This document shows, one piece after another, positions 7,248 through 15,036 of a stretch of 64,000 bases of DNA; position 1 is the first letter of the stretch; the number at the start of each line of letters is the position of its first letter. The translations under genes were made by a program, and so were the position numbers. The notes beneath the pieces were generated by a model that made no database searches, was not told where the DNA came from, and worked only from the letters and a program-made list of their open reading frames with translations. Source of the DNA: Acidimicrobium ferrooxidans (GTDB lineage Bacteria; Actinomycetota; Geothermincolia; Fen-727; Anoxymicrobiaceae); assembly GCA_020723485.1 (NCBI GenBank), contig DYIU01000002.1, positions 963,190 through 1,027,189 on the forward strand, in the 5' to 3' direction.

Positions 7248-8045
7248 ATGAACATTGTGGTCTGCGTAAAGCAGGTGCCGGACACTTCCGACCCCGACAC
7301 CGAGGTCCACATCGACGGGACCGGTAAGGGCGTTGATCAGGGCAAGTTCAGCTTCGTGATCAATGACGCGGACAACTTCGCGGTGGAAGAGGCCATCCTG
7401 CTCAAGGAGAAGCACGGCGGAGAGGTGACCGTTGTAAACATCGGCCCAGAGGCGGCAAACCAGGTGATCAGGATGGCGCTGGCCAAGGGCGGCGACTCCG
7501 CGGTCCGCCTCGATGACGAGAAGTTCGCCTACTCAGACCCCGTCGCGACCGCGCGCCTGCTGGCGTCGGCGCTCAAGGACGTCGAGTACGACCTGGTGAT
7601 GACCGGCTGCCTGGCGACCGACGACGGGTACGGCGCGGTCGGCATAGCGCTGGCGCAGTTGCTGGGAGTGCCCCACGCCGCTTACGCCAAGACGGTCGAA
7701 GTGGTCGACGACAAGAAGCTCAAGGTCGGCCGCGAACTCGAGGGCGGCCTGCTCGAGATGAACGAGATCGAGCTGCCCTGCGTCCTCGCGATACAGACCG
7801 GCGGCAACGAGCCCCGGTACGCCTCGTTCAAGGGCATCCGCGAGGCCTCCAAGAAAGAGATAAAGGTCATGGACCTCGCCGCGACCGGCCTCTCCGAGGA
7901 CCAGGTCGGCGAGGCCGGCTCCGTAGCAGTGATGACGCAGTACTCGGTGCCCGAGGTCGGCGAGCTCGCCGAGATCCTCGAGGGCGACCCCGCCGAGACC
8001 GCCGGGAAGCTTGCCGGCATACTGAAGGAAAAGGGGCTGGTATAA
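7248..8045 (+). CDS. etfB: Electron transfer flavoprotein, beta subunit
   Basis: 265 residues, starting MNIVVCVKQVPDT, a nearly invariant EtfB opening, with the adenine-nucleotide-binding region (VMTGCLATDDGYGAVGIALA) and the C-terminal LPCVLAIQTGGNEPRY signature. With EtfA it forms the FAD-binding heterodimer that takes electrons from acyl-CoA dehydrogenases. GAAGTGAGGTGAACCGGGT precedes the ATG. It sits between the HdrCB fusion and etfA with the etfA start directly after its stop. Whether this ETF bifurcates cannot be read from the sequence by eye. Confidence 0.95.
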   Translation: MNIVVCVKQVPDTSDPDTEVHIDGTGKGVDQGKFSFVINDADNFAVEEAILLKEKHGGEVTVVNIGPEAANQVIRMALAKGGDSAVRLDDEKFAYSDPVATARLLASALKDVEYDLVMTGCLATDDGYGAVGIALAQLLGVPHAAYAKTVEVVDDKKLKVGRELEGGLLEMNEIELPCVLAIQTGGNEPRYASFKGIREASKKEIKVMDLAATGLSEDQVGEAGSVAVMTQYSVPEVGELAEILEGDPAETAGKLAGILKEKGLV

Positions 8046-9008
8046 ATGGGTGACATTCTTGTACTTGCAGAGCACAGGCAGGGCGAGCTGCGCGAGGTCA
8101 CCCTGGAGCTGCTGACCCTTGCCGGCCAGCTGGGCGGCAACGTAACGGCGCTGCTGCTAGGCAGCGGAGTCGACGATTTCGCGAGCAAGATAGCAGGCTT
8201 CGCGGACAAGGTCATGGTGGTCGACGACCCGATGTTCGCCGACTTCAACCAGATGGCCTACCAGGCCGCGCTCGCCGAGATAATCAAGAACGACAAGCCG
8301 GGCCTCGTGCTCATCGGCAACACCGGCCAGGGCGTCGACCTGGTCGGCTCGCTCGCCGTAGAGCTCGACCTCCCCTTCACCACCGACGCTATCGCGGTGG
8401 TCATGGAGGGCGACAAGCCGGTGGTGACCCGCCAGTATTACGGCGGCAAGATAAACGGGACCATCAACTTCAAGGACGCCGAGACCTACGTCATCGGCGT
8501 TCGCGAGGCCGCGGTCCCCGCGGGCGAGGGCGGAAAGTCCGGGGAGGTCGCCAAGGTCGACAACCCGGTGACCGCAGAGATAACCGCCCGGAAGTTCCTG
8601 GAGTACGTAGAGGCCGCGATCGGCGACGTGGACATCACGCAGTCGGCGCTGCTGGTCTCCGTGGGCCGGGGCATCAGGGAAGACAAGAACCTGCCGATGA
8701 TCGAGGAGCTCGCGGCCCTGATGGGCGCGGACATCTCCGGAAGCCGCGCGGTCATAGACGCCGGGTGGCTCCCCGCCGACCGCCAGGTGGGCATCTCGGG
8801 CAAGACCGTGAAGCCCAAGCTCTACCTTGCACTCGGCATCAGCGGCGCGTTCCAGCACGTGACCGGGATAAAGGGCTCCGACTTAGTGGTCGCCATCAAC
8901 AAGGACCCGGACGCCCCGATATTCCAGTACGCGGATTTCGGAATCGTGGATGACCTGCTGAAGGTGGTGCCCGCCCTTATCGACAAGATCAAGGAGACTA
9001 AGGGGTAA
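8046..9008 (+). CDS. etfA: Electron transfer flavoprotein, alpha subunit
   Basis: 320 residues. The C-terminal FAD domain shows the EtfA pattern: [13 protein letters not shown], the SRAVIDAGW segment, and [20 protein letters not shown] followed by [18 protein letters not shown]. The N-terminal domain ends near residue 190. The ATG immediately follows the etfB TAA. The two subunits would carry electrons between an acyl-CoA dehydrogenase (none in the window) and the Hdr-type proteins encoded on either side. Confidence 0.95.
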   Translation: MGDILVLAEHRQGELREVTLELLTLAGQLGGNVTALLLGSGVDDFASKIAGFADKVMVVDDPMFADFNQMAYQAALAEIIKNDKPGLVLIGNTGQGVDLVGSLAVELDLPFTTDAIAVVMEGDKPVVTRQYYGGKINGTINFKDAETYVIGVREAAVPAGEGGKSGEVAKVDNPVTAEITARKFLEYVEAAIGDVDITQSALLVSVGRGIREDKNLPMIEELAALMGADISGSRAVIDAGWLPADRQVGISGKTVKPKLYLALGISGAFQHVTGIKGSDLVVAINKDPDAPIFQYADFGIVDDLLKVVPALIDKIKETKG

Positions 9009-9032
9009 GGGCTCCAAGGAGGACCGGAGTAA

Positions 9033-11066
9033 ATGGTTGATAGTCTTAGACCCAAGATAGGCGTTTACATCTGCCACTGCGGCATCAACATCGGCTCGGT
9101 GGTCGACGTGCCCGCTGTGGTCGAGTACGCCTCGAAGCTGCCGGGGGTCGCGGTATCACGCGAGTACACATACATGTGCTCCGACCCGGGCCAGAACCTG
9201 GTCAAGGAGGACATCGAGAAGGAGGGTCTCAACCGCGTGATCGTGGCCTCCTGCTCGCCCCGCATGCACGAGCCGACGTTCCGCAAGACCCTGAAGGACG
9301 CGGGCCTGAACCCCTACTACCTCGAGATGGCCAACATCCGCGAGCAGTGCTCGTGGGTGCACGAGGACCACGCCGAGGCGACCGAGAAGGCCAAGAAGCT
9401 GGTCGAGGCCGCCGTGGCGAAGGCCCTGCTGCTCGAGGCCCTCGAGGAGAAGGAGGTCGACGTAATCCCGTCGTGCCTGGTCATAGGCGCCGGGATAGCC
9501 GGCATACAGGCCGCGCTCGACATCGCGGACGCCGGGTTCAAGGTGTACGTCGTCGAGAAGACCCCCTCGGTGGGCGGCCACATGGCCCAGCTCGACAAGA
9601 CGTTCCCGACGCTCGACTGCTCGGCATGCATCCTCACGCCGAAGATGGTCGACGTGGCCAACCACCCGAACATCGAGCTCATGACCTACTCACAGCTCGA
9701 GGAGATATCCGGCTACGTGGGCAACTTCAAGGCCAAGATCCGCAAGAAGGCGCGCTACGTCGATTTCGACAGGTGCACCGGCTGCGGGGTCTGCGCCGAG
9801 AACTGCCGCTTGGCAGGCCGGATACCCAACGAGTTCGACGAGCTCATCGGGAACCGTGGGGCTATCTACCTGCCGTTCCCGCAGGCGGTCCCTGCCAAGT
9901 ACACTATCGACCCGGAGCGCTGCCTGCAGCTCTCCAAGGGCAAGTGCGGTAAGGAAGGCCCCGCGTGCGTGGCCGCGTGCGGTCCGGGCTGCATCGACTT
10001 CGAGCAGCAGGACGAGATTGTCGAGATAGAGTGCGGGACCGTCATCGTGGCCACCGGCTACGACGTGTTCCCGATGGAGAAGAAGCCCGAGTACGGCTGG
10101 GCCGAGAACGACAACGTCCTGACCGGCCTCGAGTTCGAGCGCCTCGTGTCGGCATCGGGCCCCACCGGGGGCAAGCCCATCCTCGGCCGCGACAAGAAGG
10201 GTGAGGGCGGCTACGAGCCCAAGAAGGTGGCTTTCATCCACTGCGTCGGCTCCCGCGACAAGTCAGTGGGTAACGAGTACTGCTCGCGCGTCTGCTGCAT
10301 GTACCTGGCGAAGCAGGCCCACCTCATCCGCGACAAGCTGCCCGACGCGGAGATAACCGTCTTCTACATGGACGTGCGCGCGTTCGGCAAAGGCTTCGAG
10401 GAGTTCTACGACAGGGTGCGCCGCGAGGGCGTGCGCTACGTGCGCGGCAACCCGAGCGAAATATTCAAGAAGAGCGCGGACCCTGAGGACCACACCCTCA
10501 TCGTCAAGGTAGAGGATACGCTGACCGGAACTCCTCTGGAGTACGAGTCGGACCTGGTGGTCCTCGGCGTCGGCCTGGAGCCGCGCAGGGACATCAGGGA
10601 GATAATCGACCTCTTCAAGCTCTCGCAGTCCACGGACGGCTTCTTCCTTGAGGCCCACCCCAAGCTGCGCCCGGTGGACACCGCCTCCGACGGCGTGTTC
10701 CTGGCGGGCTGCTGCCAGGGCCCCAAGGACATCCCCGACACCGTCGCCCAGGCCAAGGGCGCCGCTTCGAGCGCGCTCATCCTGATGGCGTACGGAAAGG
10801 TCAAGGTCGAGGCCCAGGTCTCCGTGGTCAACCCGGACGAGTGCCGCGGCTGCGGTTTCTGCGTCGAGGTCTGCCCGTTCACCGCGATCGAGCTGGTCGA
10901 CGAGAACCGCATGGGCAACATCGTCCAGGTGGCGAAGGTGAACGAGGCCCTCTGCAAGGGCTGCGGCAGCTGCGCGGCGGCCTGCCTGTCCGGCGCCATC
11001 CAGCCGAAATCCTTCAAGGATGAACAGATACTGCCACAAATCGCTGTGCTAGGAGTGAAGCCGTAA
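9033..11066 (+). CDS. hdrA: HdrA-like flavin-based bifurcating subunit
   Basis: 677 residues with the HdrA architecture: N-terminal domain ([15 protein letters not shown]) with the HdrA cluster Cys residues, the FAD-binding loop [17 protein letters not shown], the conserved [20 protein letters not shown] and TPKM region, an inserted ferredoxin-like pair ([12 protein letters not shown] and further Cys near 300-330), and a C-terminal 2x[4Fe-4S] domain ([12 protein letters not shown] and [12 protein letters not shown]). All expected cysteines are Cys; no in-frame TGA suggests selenocysteine. HdrA splits or merges electron pairs between NADH, ferredoxin and a high-potential acceptor. It directly precedes mvhD (TAATG overlap). 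Confidence 0.94.
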   Translation: MVDSLRPKIGVYICHCGINIGSVVDVPAVVEYASKLPGVAVSREYTYMCSDPGQNLVKEDIEKEGLNRVIVASCSPRMHEPTFRKTLKDAGLNPYYLEMANIREQCSWVHEDHAEATEKAKKLVEAAVAKALLLEALEEKEVDVIPSCLVIGAGIAGIQAALDIADAGFKVYVVEKTPSVGGHMAQLDKTFPTLDCSACILTPKMVDVANHPNIELMTYSQLEEISGYVGNFKAKIRKKARYVDFDRCTGCGVCAENCRLAGRIPNEFDELIGNRGAIYLPFPQAVPAKYTIDPERCLQLSKGKCGKEGPACVAACGPGCIDFEQQDEIVEIECGTVIVATGYDVFPMEKKPEYGWAENDNVLTGLEFERLVSASGPTGGKPILGRDKKGEGGYEPKKVAFIHCVGSRDKSVGNEYCSRVCCMYLAKQAHLIRDKLPDAEITVFYMDVRAFGKGFEEFYDRVRREGVRYVRGNPSEIFKKSADPEDHTLIVKVEDTLTGTPLEYESDLVVLGVGLEPRRDIREIIDLFKLSQSTDGFFLEAHPKLRPVDTASDGVFLAGCCQGPKDIPDTVAQAKGAASSALILMAYGKVKVEAQVSVVNPDECRGCGFCVEVCPFTAIELVDENRMGNIVQVAKVNEALCKGCGSCAAACLSGAIQPKSFKDEQILPQIAVLGVKP

Positions 11067-11497
11067 TGAGTGAAGAATTCGAGCCCAACATAGTCGCGTT
11101 CCTGTGCAACTGGTGCTCGTACGCGGGGGCGGACCTGGCGGGGACCTCGAGGACGCATTACCTGCCCAACGTCAAGATAATCAGGGTGATGTGCTCCGGG
11201 CGCGTCAACCCGCTGTTCCTGGTGAACGCCCTTCAGCAGGGAGCGGACGGCGTCCTGATATCCGGTTGCCATCCGGGCGACTGCCACTACCTCGAGGGCA
11301 ACTTTTTCGCCAGGCGCCGCTTCATGCTCATGCGCAAGCTGCTGGAACACGTCGGTGTGGACCCGGCCCGCGTGAACATGAGCTGGGTCTCGGCCTCCGA
11401 GGGCGCCAAGTTCAAGGACGTCGTCGACGAGGTCGTGACCAAGGTCAAGGAAGTGGGTCCGATGGACCAATTCAGACGGAGGCAGATAAATTGGTAG
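11066..11497 (+). CDS. mvhD: MvhD/FlxD-type [2Fe-2S] subunit
   Basis: 143 residues of the FlpD/MvhD family with five conserved cysteines: CNWC at residues 14-17, MCSGR, and GCHPGDCHY. The protein carries electrons from the input module (hydrogenase, formate dehydrogenase or Flx) to HdrA. Here no hydrogenase genes are present and the following genes are Flx-like, which points to NAD(H) as the partner. The start overlaps the hdrA stop (TAATG), and the stop TAG lies inside the TTGGTAG start region of the next gene, so the order is tightly coupled. Confidence 0.93.
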   Translation: MSEEFEPNIVAFLCNWCSYAGADLAGTSRTHYLPNVKIIRVMCSGRVNPLFLVNALQQGADGVLISGCHPGDCHYLEGNFFARRRFMLMRKLLEHVGVDPARVNMSWVSASEGAKFKDVVDEVVTKVKEVGPMDQFRRRQINW

Positions 11498-12474
11498 ACG
11501 AGAAGAAACTCCAGGACAAGGCCAGGGAGACCCTCAGCCGCGACGACGTGCGGAGGCTCATAGGCTGGAAGCGGAGCACCTACGGCTACGAGGCCGCGCC
11601 GGCGGTCCTGACGGACGCTTCCGAGGCGGACCAGCTCATATTCGACCCGACCTGCGTTCAGAACCCGGCCTCCTTCATCTCGCTCGAGGAGAAGAAGCCG
11701 GTCCCGCGCGGGCAGGAGCCCGATACCCGCAAGATAGCGGTGATGGTCAAGGGCTGCGACTCGCGGGCCATCGTCCAGCAGCTGGTCGAAAAGGCCTACA
11801 ACCGGGATGACGTGGTGGTGCTCGGGATACCGTGCATCGGTGTCATCGACAGGCGCAAGGCCGAGAAGCTATTCGGCGAGACCGGCAAGCAGGTCAAGGC
11901 CAAGGTCGACAAGGAGAAGGTGGCGGTGGATATCGGCGGCGACGTAAAGACGGTCGACCGCAAGGACATCCTCATGGACAAGTGCCTGCGCTGCCGGTAC
12001 CCGAACCCGCTGGTGAGCGACTTCCTCCTGGGCGATGAGGTCGAGAAGTGGGCCGACGACGACTTCGCCGACGTCGACGAGTTCGAGAAGATGACCCCCG
12101 AGGAGAAGTGGAAGCACTGGGACGAGCAGCTCTCGAAGTGCATCCGCTGTTACTCGTGCAAGAGCGTCTGCCCGATGTGCTACTGCGTCGAGTGCGTCGT
12201 CACTCAGCAGAAGCCGCAGTGGACCCGCCGGTCGACGGACATAAGTGAGAACGCCGCGTACCACCTCCAGAGGGCGTGGCACCTGGCCGGGCGCTGCATC
12301 GAGTGCATGGAGTGCCAGCGGGTCTGCCCGGTGGACATACCGATAATGGAGCTCAACCGGAAGATGACCAGAGAGGTCAAGGAGATGTTCGACTACGAGC
12401 CGGGAGTGGACGCGGAGGCCGAGCCGCTGCTCGCCAGCTATAACCCGCAGGACCCCGAAGACTACATCATGTAG
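11491..12474 (+). CDS. Flx-type Fe-S subunit (FlxC-like) with FrhB-like N-terminal part
   Basis: About 327 residues from TTG 11491, which overlaps the mvhD stop and has GGAGG 8 bases upstream; the same frame stays open far upstream but only antisense-style noise precedes this point. The N-terminal half (KIAVMVKGCDSRAIVQQL, VVLGIPCIGVIDRR) resembles the F420-hydrogenase beta / FrhB family. Cysteine groups follow: CLRCRYPNP, CIRCYSCKSVCPMCYC with VECV, and CIECMECQRVCPVDIP, giving two or more [4Fe-4S] clusters. It would bridge FlxA and MvhD. The exact FlxB/FlxC name is uncertain. Confidence 0.82.
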   Translation: MVDEKKLQDKARETLSRDDVRRLIGWKRSTYGYEAAPAVLTDASEADQLIFDPTCVQNPASFISLEEKKPVPRGQEPDTRKIAVMVKGCDSRAIVQQLVEKAYNRDDVVVLGIPCIGVIDRRKAEKLFGETGKQVKAKVDKEKVAVDIGGDVKTVDRKDILMDKCLRCRYPNPLVSDFLLGDEVEKWADDDFADVDEFEKMTPEEKWKHWDEQLSKCIRCYSCKSVCPMCYCVECVVTQQKPQWTRRSTDISENAAYHLQRAWHLAGRCIECMECQRVCPVDIPIMELNRKMTREVKEMFDYEPGVDAEAEPLLASYNPQDPEDYIM

Positions 12475-12483
12475 GTGGAGGTT

Positions 12484-13518
12484 ATGGGAGATTATAAGTT
12501 CGCAAAAGACAAGCTCGCCGAAGCGCTTTCCGGTCTCACGGATTACGAGGTGTTCGCGCCGGCCGCGGTGGGCGACGTGCTGAGGTTCAAGGTGGTCGAG
12601 GACCCCGCGAGCGTCAGTCTCGACTACGACAACACCACCGTGCCTCCCAAGGAGCTGATGTTCCCCCAGACCGAGACGCTCTTCAAGTACCGGCTCGGGC
12701 AGACGGACATCGAGCCGACGGTGCCTGACGCTTCCGCGAAGAGGGCCGTGGTCGGGATAAGGCCGTGCGACGCGCTCGCCTACACCATCGTGGACAACCT
12801 CTACGGGTGGGACTTCCCGGACCCCTACTACCAGCAGCGCCGTGAGGCCACCACCCTTGTGGGCCTCGCATGCTCGGACCCGTGCGCAAACTGCTTCTGC
12901 CCGTCGGTGGGCGGCGCCCCCGCCTCGGAGAAGGGCCTGGACGCCCTCATCTTCGACCTGGGTGACGCCTACTACGTCAAGACCCTCACCGACAAGGGCG
13001 AAGAGTTCGCGAAGGCGGCGGGCCTCGAGGCGGCCGGGGACGCGGAGGCCAAGGCGGCGGCAAAGCAGGGCGAGGAGGCGCTCGGCAAGGTGCAGCGCTC
13101 CATCGATACCGCCGGGATCCCGGAGCACCTGCCGGAGCTCTACGACGACAAGTTCTGGGAGCAGTTCTCGGACAGGTGCCTCTCCTGCGGTATCTGCACG
13201 TTCCTGTGCCCCACCTGCCACTGCTTCGACATCCAGGACGAGAGCGAGGGGTTCGACTCCAGGCGCGCGCGCATGTGGGATACGTGCATGTTCGCCGAGT
13301 ACACCCGGCACACCTCCGGGCACAACCCGCGCCCCACGCGCAAGGAGCGCACCCGGAACCGCATCAGCCACAAGTACTCTTACTTCCCCGAAAAGTTCGA
13401 CGTGATAGCCTGCGTCGGCTGCGGGCGATGCATCAACAACTGCCCGGTCAACATCGACATCGTGGACATCCTCGAGAAGTCCAAGCAGGCTGGAGCCAAG
13501 GAGGCAAAGACGGCATGA
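12484..13518 (+). CDS. Flx-type Fe-S subunit (FlxB-like; AsrA/hydrogenase-beta family)
   Basis: About 344 residues. An N-terminal domain with DPCANCFCPSVGG and a C-terminal ferredoxin pair (CLSCGICTFLCPTCHC and CVGCGRCINNCPVNIDI) match the family of sulfite reductase subunit A, sulfhydrogenase beta and FlxB proteins, which move electrons from the NAD(P)H:flavin subunit. A conserved RKERTRNRISHKYSYFPEKF segment lies between the two cluster motifs. ATG 12484 has GGTGGAGG just before it with very short spacing; GTG 12475 directly after the previous stop is the alternative. The stop overlaps the flxA start. Confidence 0.85.
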   Translation: MGDYKFAKDKLAEALSGLTDYEVFAPAAVGDVLRFKVVEDPASVSLDYDNTTVPPKELMFPQTETLFKYRLGQTDIEPTVPDASAKRAVVGIRPCDALAYTIVDNLYGWDFPDPYYQQRREATTLVGLACSDPCANCFCPSVGGAPASEKGLDALIFDLGDAYYVKTLTDKGEEFAKAAGLEAAGDAEAKAAAKQGEEALGKVQRSIDTAGIPEHLPELYDDKFWEQFSDRCLSCGICTFLCPTCHCFDIQDESEGFDSRRARMWDTCMFAEYTRHTSGHNPRPTRKERTRNRISHKYSYFPEKFDVIACVGCGRCINNCPVNIDIVDILEKSKQAGAKEAKTA

Positions 13519-14363
13519 TGGACGAAAGCAACCCCTACCTCCCTTACATAGTCAAGATCGAGGACGCCTGGTACGAGACCCCGGTGGGCGACAGGGCGGT
13601 CAAGACCTTCAAGGTGAGCTTCGTCGACGAGAAGGTCTGGGACACCTGGAGCCACGAGCCCGGGAACTGCGCCATGGTCGGGCGCCTTGGCATCGGCGAG
13701 TCGATGTTCTGCATATCCTCCTCTCCCACCGAGAAAGGGTACCTGCGCTTCTCGATAATGAAAGCGGGGAAGGTTACGAGCGCGCTTCACGAGCTCGAGG
13801 CCGGGGACACCATGACCGTCCGCGGGCCCCTGGGCAACTCTTTTCCGATGGCCGAGTGGGAAGGCAAGAACATCGTGAGCATCGGGGGCGGCATCGGCCA
13901 GGCCCCGCTGCGGCCCGTCATCAACTACGTAAGGGCCAACAAGGAGAAGTACGGCGACCTCTCGGTACTGTACGGCGCGAGGACCTCGGACCTCCATTGC
14001 TTCAAGACGGAGTTCGACGAGTTCACCAAAGAAGGCACCGCCTGCCACCTGGCGATCGACGTCGAGGAAGAGGACTGGCCGCACTTCGTGGGCTTCGTCC
14101 CCGACCTGCTGATGAAGGTCGCTCCCGAACCCGCCAACACCATCGCCGTGACGTGCGGCCCGCCGATACTGATAAAGTTCGTGACGCAGGGTCTCGAGAA
14201 GCTGGGATTCACCCCCGACCAGATATACACCACGCTCGAGGAGCGCATGAAGTGCGGCATCGGAAAGTGCGGACGCTGCAACGTCGGGCACCTGTACGTG
14301 TGCAAGGACGGGCCGGTGTTCAGCTACGCGACCCTCAAGGAGATACCCGAGGCGTTCGCCTGA
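13515..14363 (+). CDS. flxA: FlxA-type FAD/NAD(P)-binding oxidoreductase subunit
   Basis: 282 residues of the ferredoxin-NADP reductase / AsrB / dihydroorotate-dehydrogenase-K family. The FAD-binding beta-barrel contains FSIMKAGKVTSALHELEAGD and RGPLGNSFP; the NAD-binding part has GGGIGQAPLRPVI and CGPP near the C-terminus; a [2Fe-2S] motif follows (CGIGKCGRCNVG then YVCKDGPVFSY). It oxidises or reduces NAD(H) and passes electrons to the Fe-S subunits encoded just upstream. Start ATG 13515 overlaps the preceding stop (ATGATG). It is the last gene before a strong terminator. Confidence 0.92.
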   Translation: MMDESNPYLPYIVKIEDAWYETPVGDRAVKTFKVSFVDEKVWDTWSHEPGNCAMVGRLGIGESMFCISSSPTEKGYLRFSIMKAGKVTSALHELEAGDTMTVRGPLGNSFPMAEWEGKNIVSIGGGIGQAPLRPVINYVRANKEKYGDLSVLYGARTSDLHCFKTEFDEFTKEGTACHLAIDVEEEDWPHFVGFVPDLLMKVAPEPANTIAVTCGPPILIKFVTQGLEKLGFTPDQIYTTLEERMKCGIGKCGRCNVGHLYVCKDGPVFSYATLKEIPEAFA

Positions 14364-14386
14364 TACGACCATAAAGCCGGAATCTC

Positions 14387-14420
14387 GAGGGCGGGCTTGA
14401 AAAGCCCGTCCTCTTTCTTT
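14387..14420 (+). terminator. Rho-independent terminator of the Hdr/ETF/Flx operon
   Basis: GAGGGCGGGCTT (14387-14398) pairs with AAGCCCGTCCTC (14402-14413) with one G-U pair and a 3-base loop, followed by TTTCTTT. It lies 23 bases after the flxA stop. Confidence 0.88.
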
Positions 14421-14457
14421 GCGGTGTAGACCGCTCCCGCCCTATGCAATAGTATGA

Positions 14458-14492
14458 AATGCAACAAAATGACCTGACCCCGATGTTGCATT
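14458..14492 (-). repeat. Solitary GGGGTCAGGTC-type unit (minus orientation)
   Basis: AATGCAACA and TGTTGCATT (9-bp inverted repeat) enclose AAATGACCTGACCCCGA. The same unit, slightly changed, lies at 20285. Its ATG (14459) is in frame with the SCP2 gene and would add a spurious 23-residue N-terminal extension. Confidence 0.7.
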
Positions 14493-14527
14493 TTCACTCT
14501 ATCGCGAGCGGAGGGGTGGTGCCTGCC

Positions 14528-14962
14528 ATGAAGTGGAGAGTCGACAGCGGCCAGCCCATCGACGAGGAGCTCAGGGACTCCATCCTCGACAGGATAGAAG
14601 AGGGGACCTTCTGCATCGACGACCTCGAGGACTACTGCACGGTCTTCACCCAGATCTGCAACGACACCGAGGATATCGCCGACGAGGTGGAGGGGCTCGA
14701 CAAGAAGTTCCAGATAAAGATCGACGGCAAGCCGGCGGCGTGGCTCGCCTTCAAGGACATGAAGTTCGAGATGGGCTCCGGAGCCATAGAGTCACCGGAC
14801 CTCACCTTCGACATGGGCGCCGACCTCGCGGCGGACATCTTCTCCGGGCAGGTCGACGCGACCGCGGCATACATGAGCGGCGACCTCAAGGTGGACGGCA
14901 TCATCAATGACGCGATACTCTACCGTACCCTGCTCGAGCTGGTGCAGGACGAGCTCGAGTAA
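14528..14962 (+). CDS. SCP2 sterol-binding-domain protein
   Basis: About 144 residues. The C-terminal hundred residues match the SCP2 lipid-binding fold: FQIKIDGKPAAWLAFKDMKFEMG, then SPDLTFDMGADLAADIFSG and AYMSGDLKVDGIINDA. SCP2 proteins bind acyl-CoAs, sterols or other lipids. The start is placed at ATG 14528, after GGAGGGGTGG; an upstream in-frame ATG at 14459 lies in a repeat unit and should be ignored. The TAA stop (14960-14962) is part of a repeat-element end. It follows the terminator of the Hdr operon, so it is a separate transcription unit. A role with acyl-CoA substrates feeding the ETF is possible but unsupported by more than proximity. Confidence 0.85.
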   Translation: MKWRVDSGQPIDEELRDSILDRIEEGTFCIDDLEDYCTVFTQICNDTEDIADEVEGLDKKFQIKIDGKPAAWLAFKDMKFEMGSGAIESPDLTFDMGADLAADIFSGQVDATAAYMSGDLKVDGIINDAILYRTLLELVQDELE

Positions 14963-14996
14963 ACGCAAAATCGGGGTCAGGTCACTTTGTTGCATT
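14960..14996 (+). repeat. Solitary GGGGTCAGGTC-type arm including the TAA stop
   Basis: TAAACGCAAAATCGGGGTCA followed by GGTCACTTTGTTGCATT is identical over 37 bases to the reverse complement of 52769-52805, where it also supplies the TAA stop of another gene. Confidence 0.8.
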
Positions 14997-15036
14997 CTGT
15001 AACGCGCGTCCGCCCCGCGCGGTCAGGGAGAGCACT

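Noticed and set aside
9033-11066. Selenocysteine in HdrA or the HdrCB fusion
   Set aside because: All cluster positions are Cys codons and no in-frame TGA occurs.
11104-11490. Long N-terminal extension of the Flx Fe-S subunit inside mvhD
   Set aside because: The sequence is an out-of-frame reading of mvhD with no family similarity; TTG 11491 has an ideal ribosome site.
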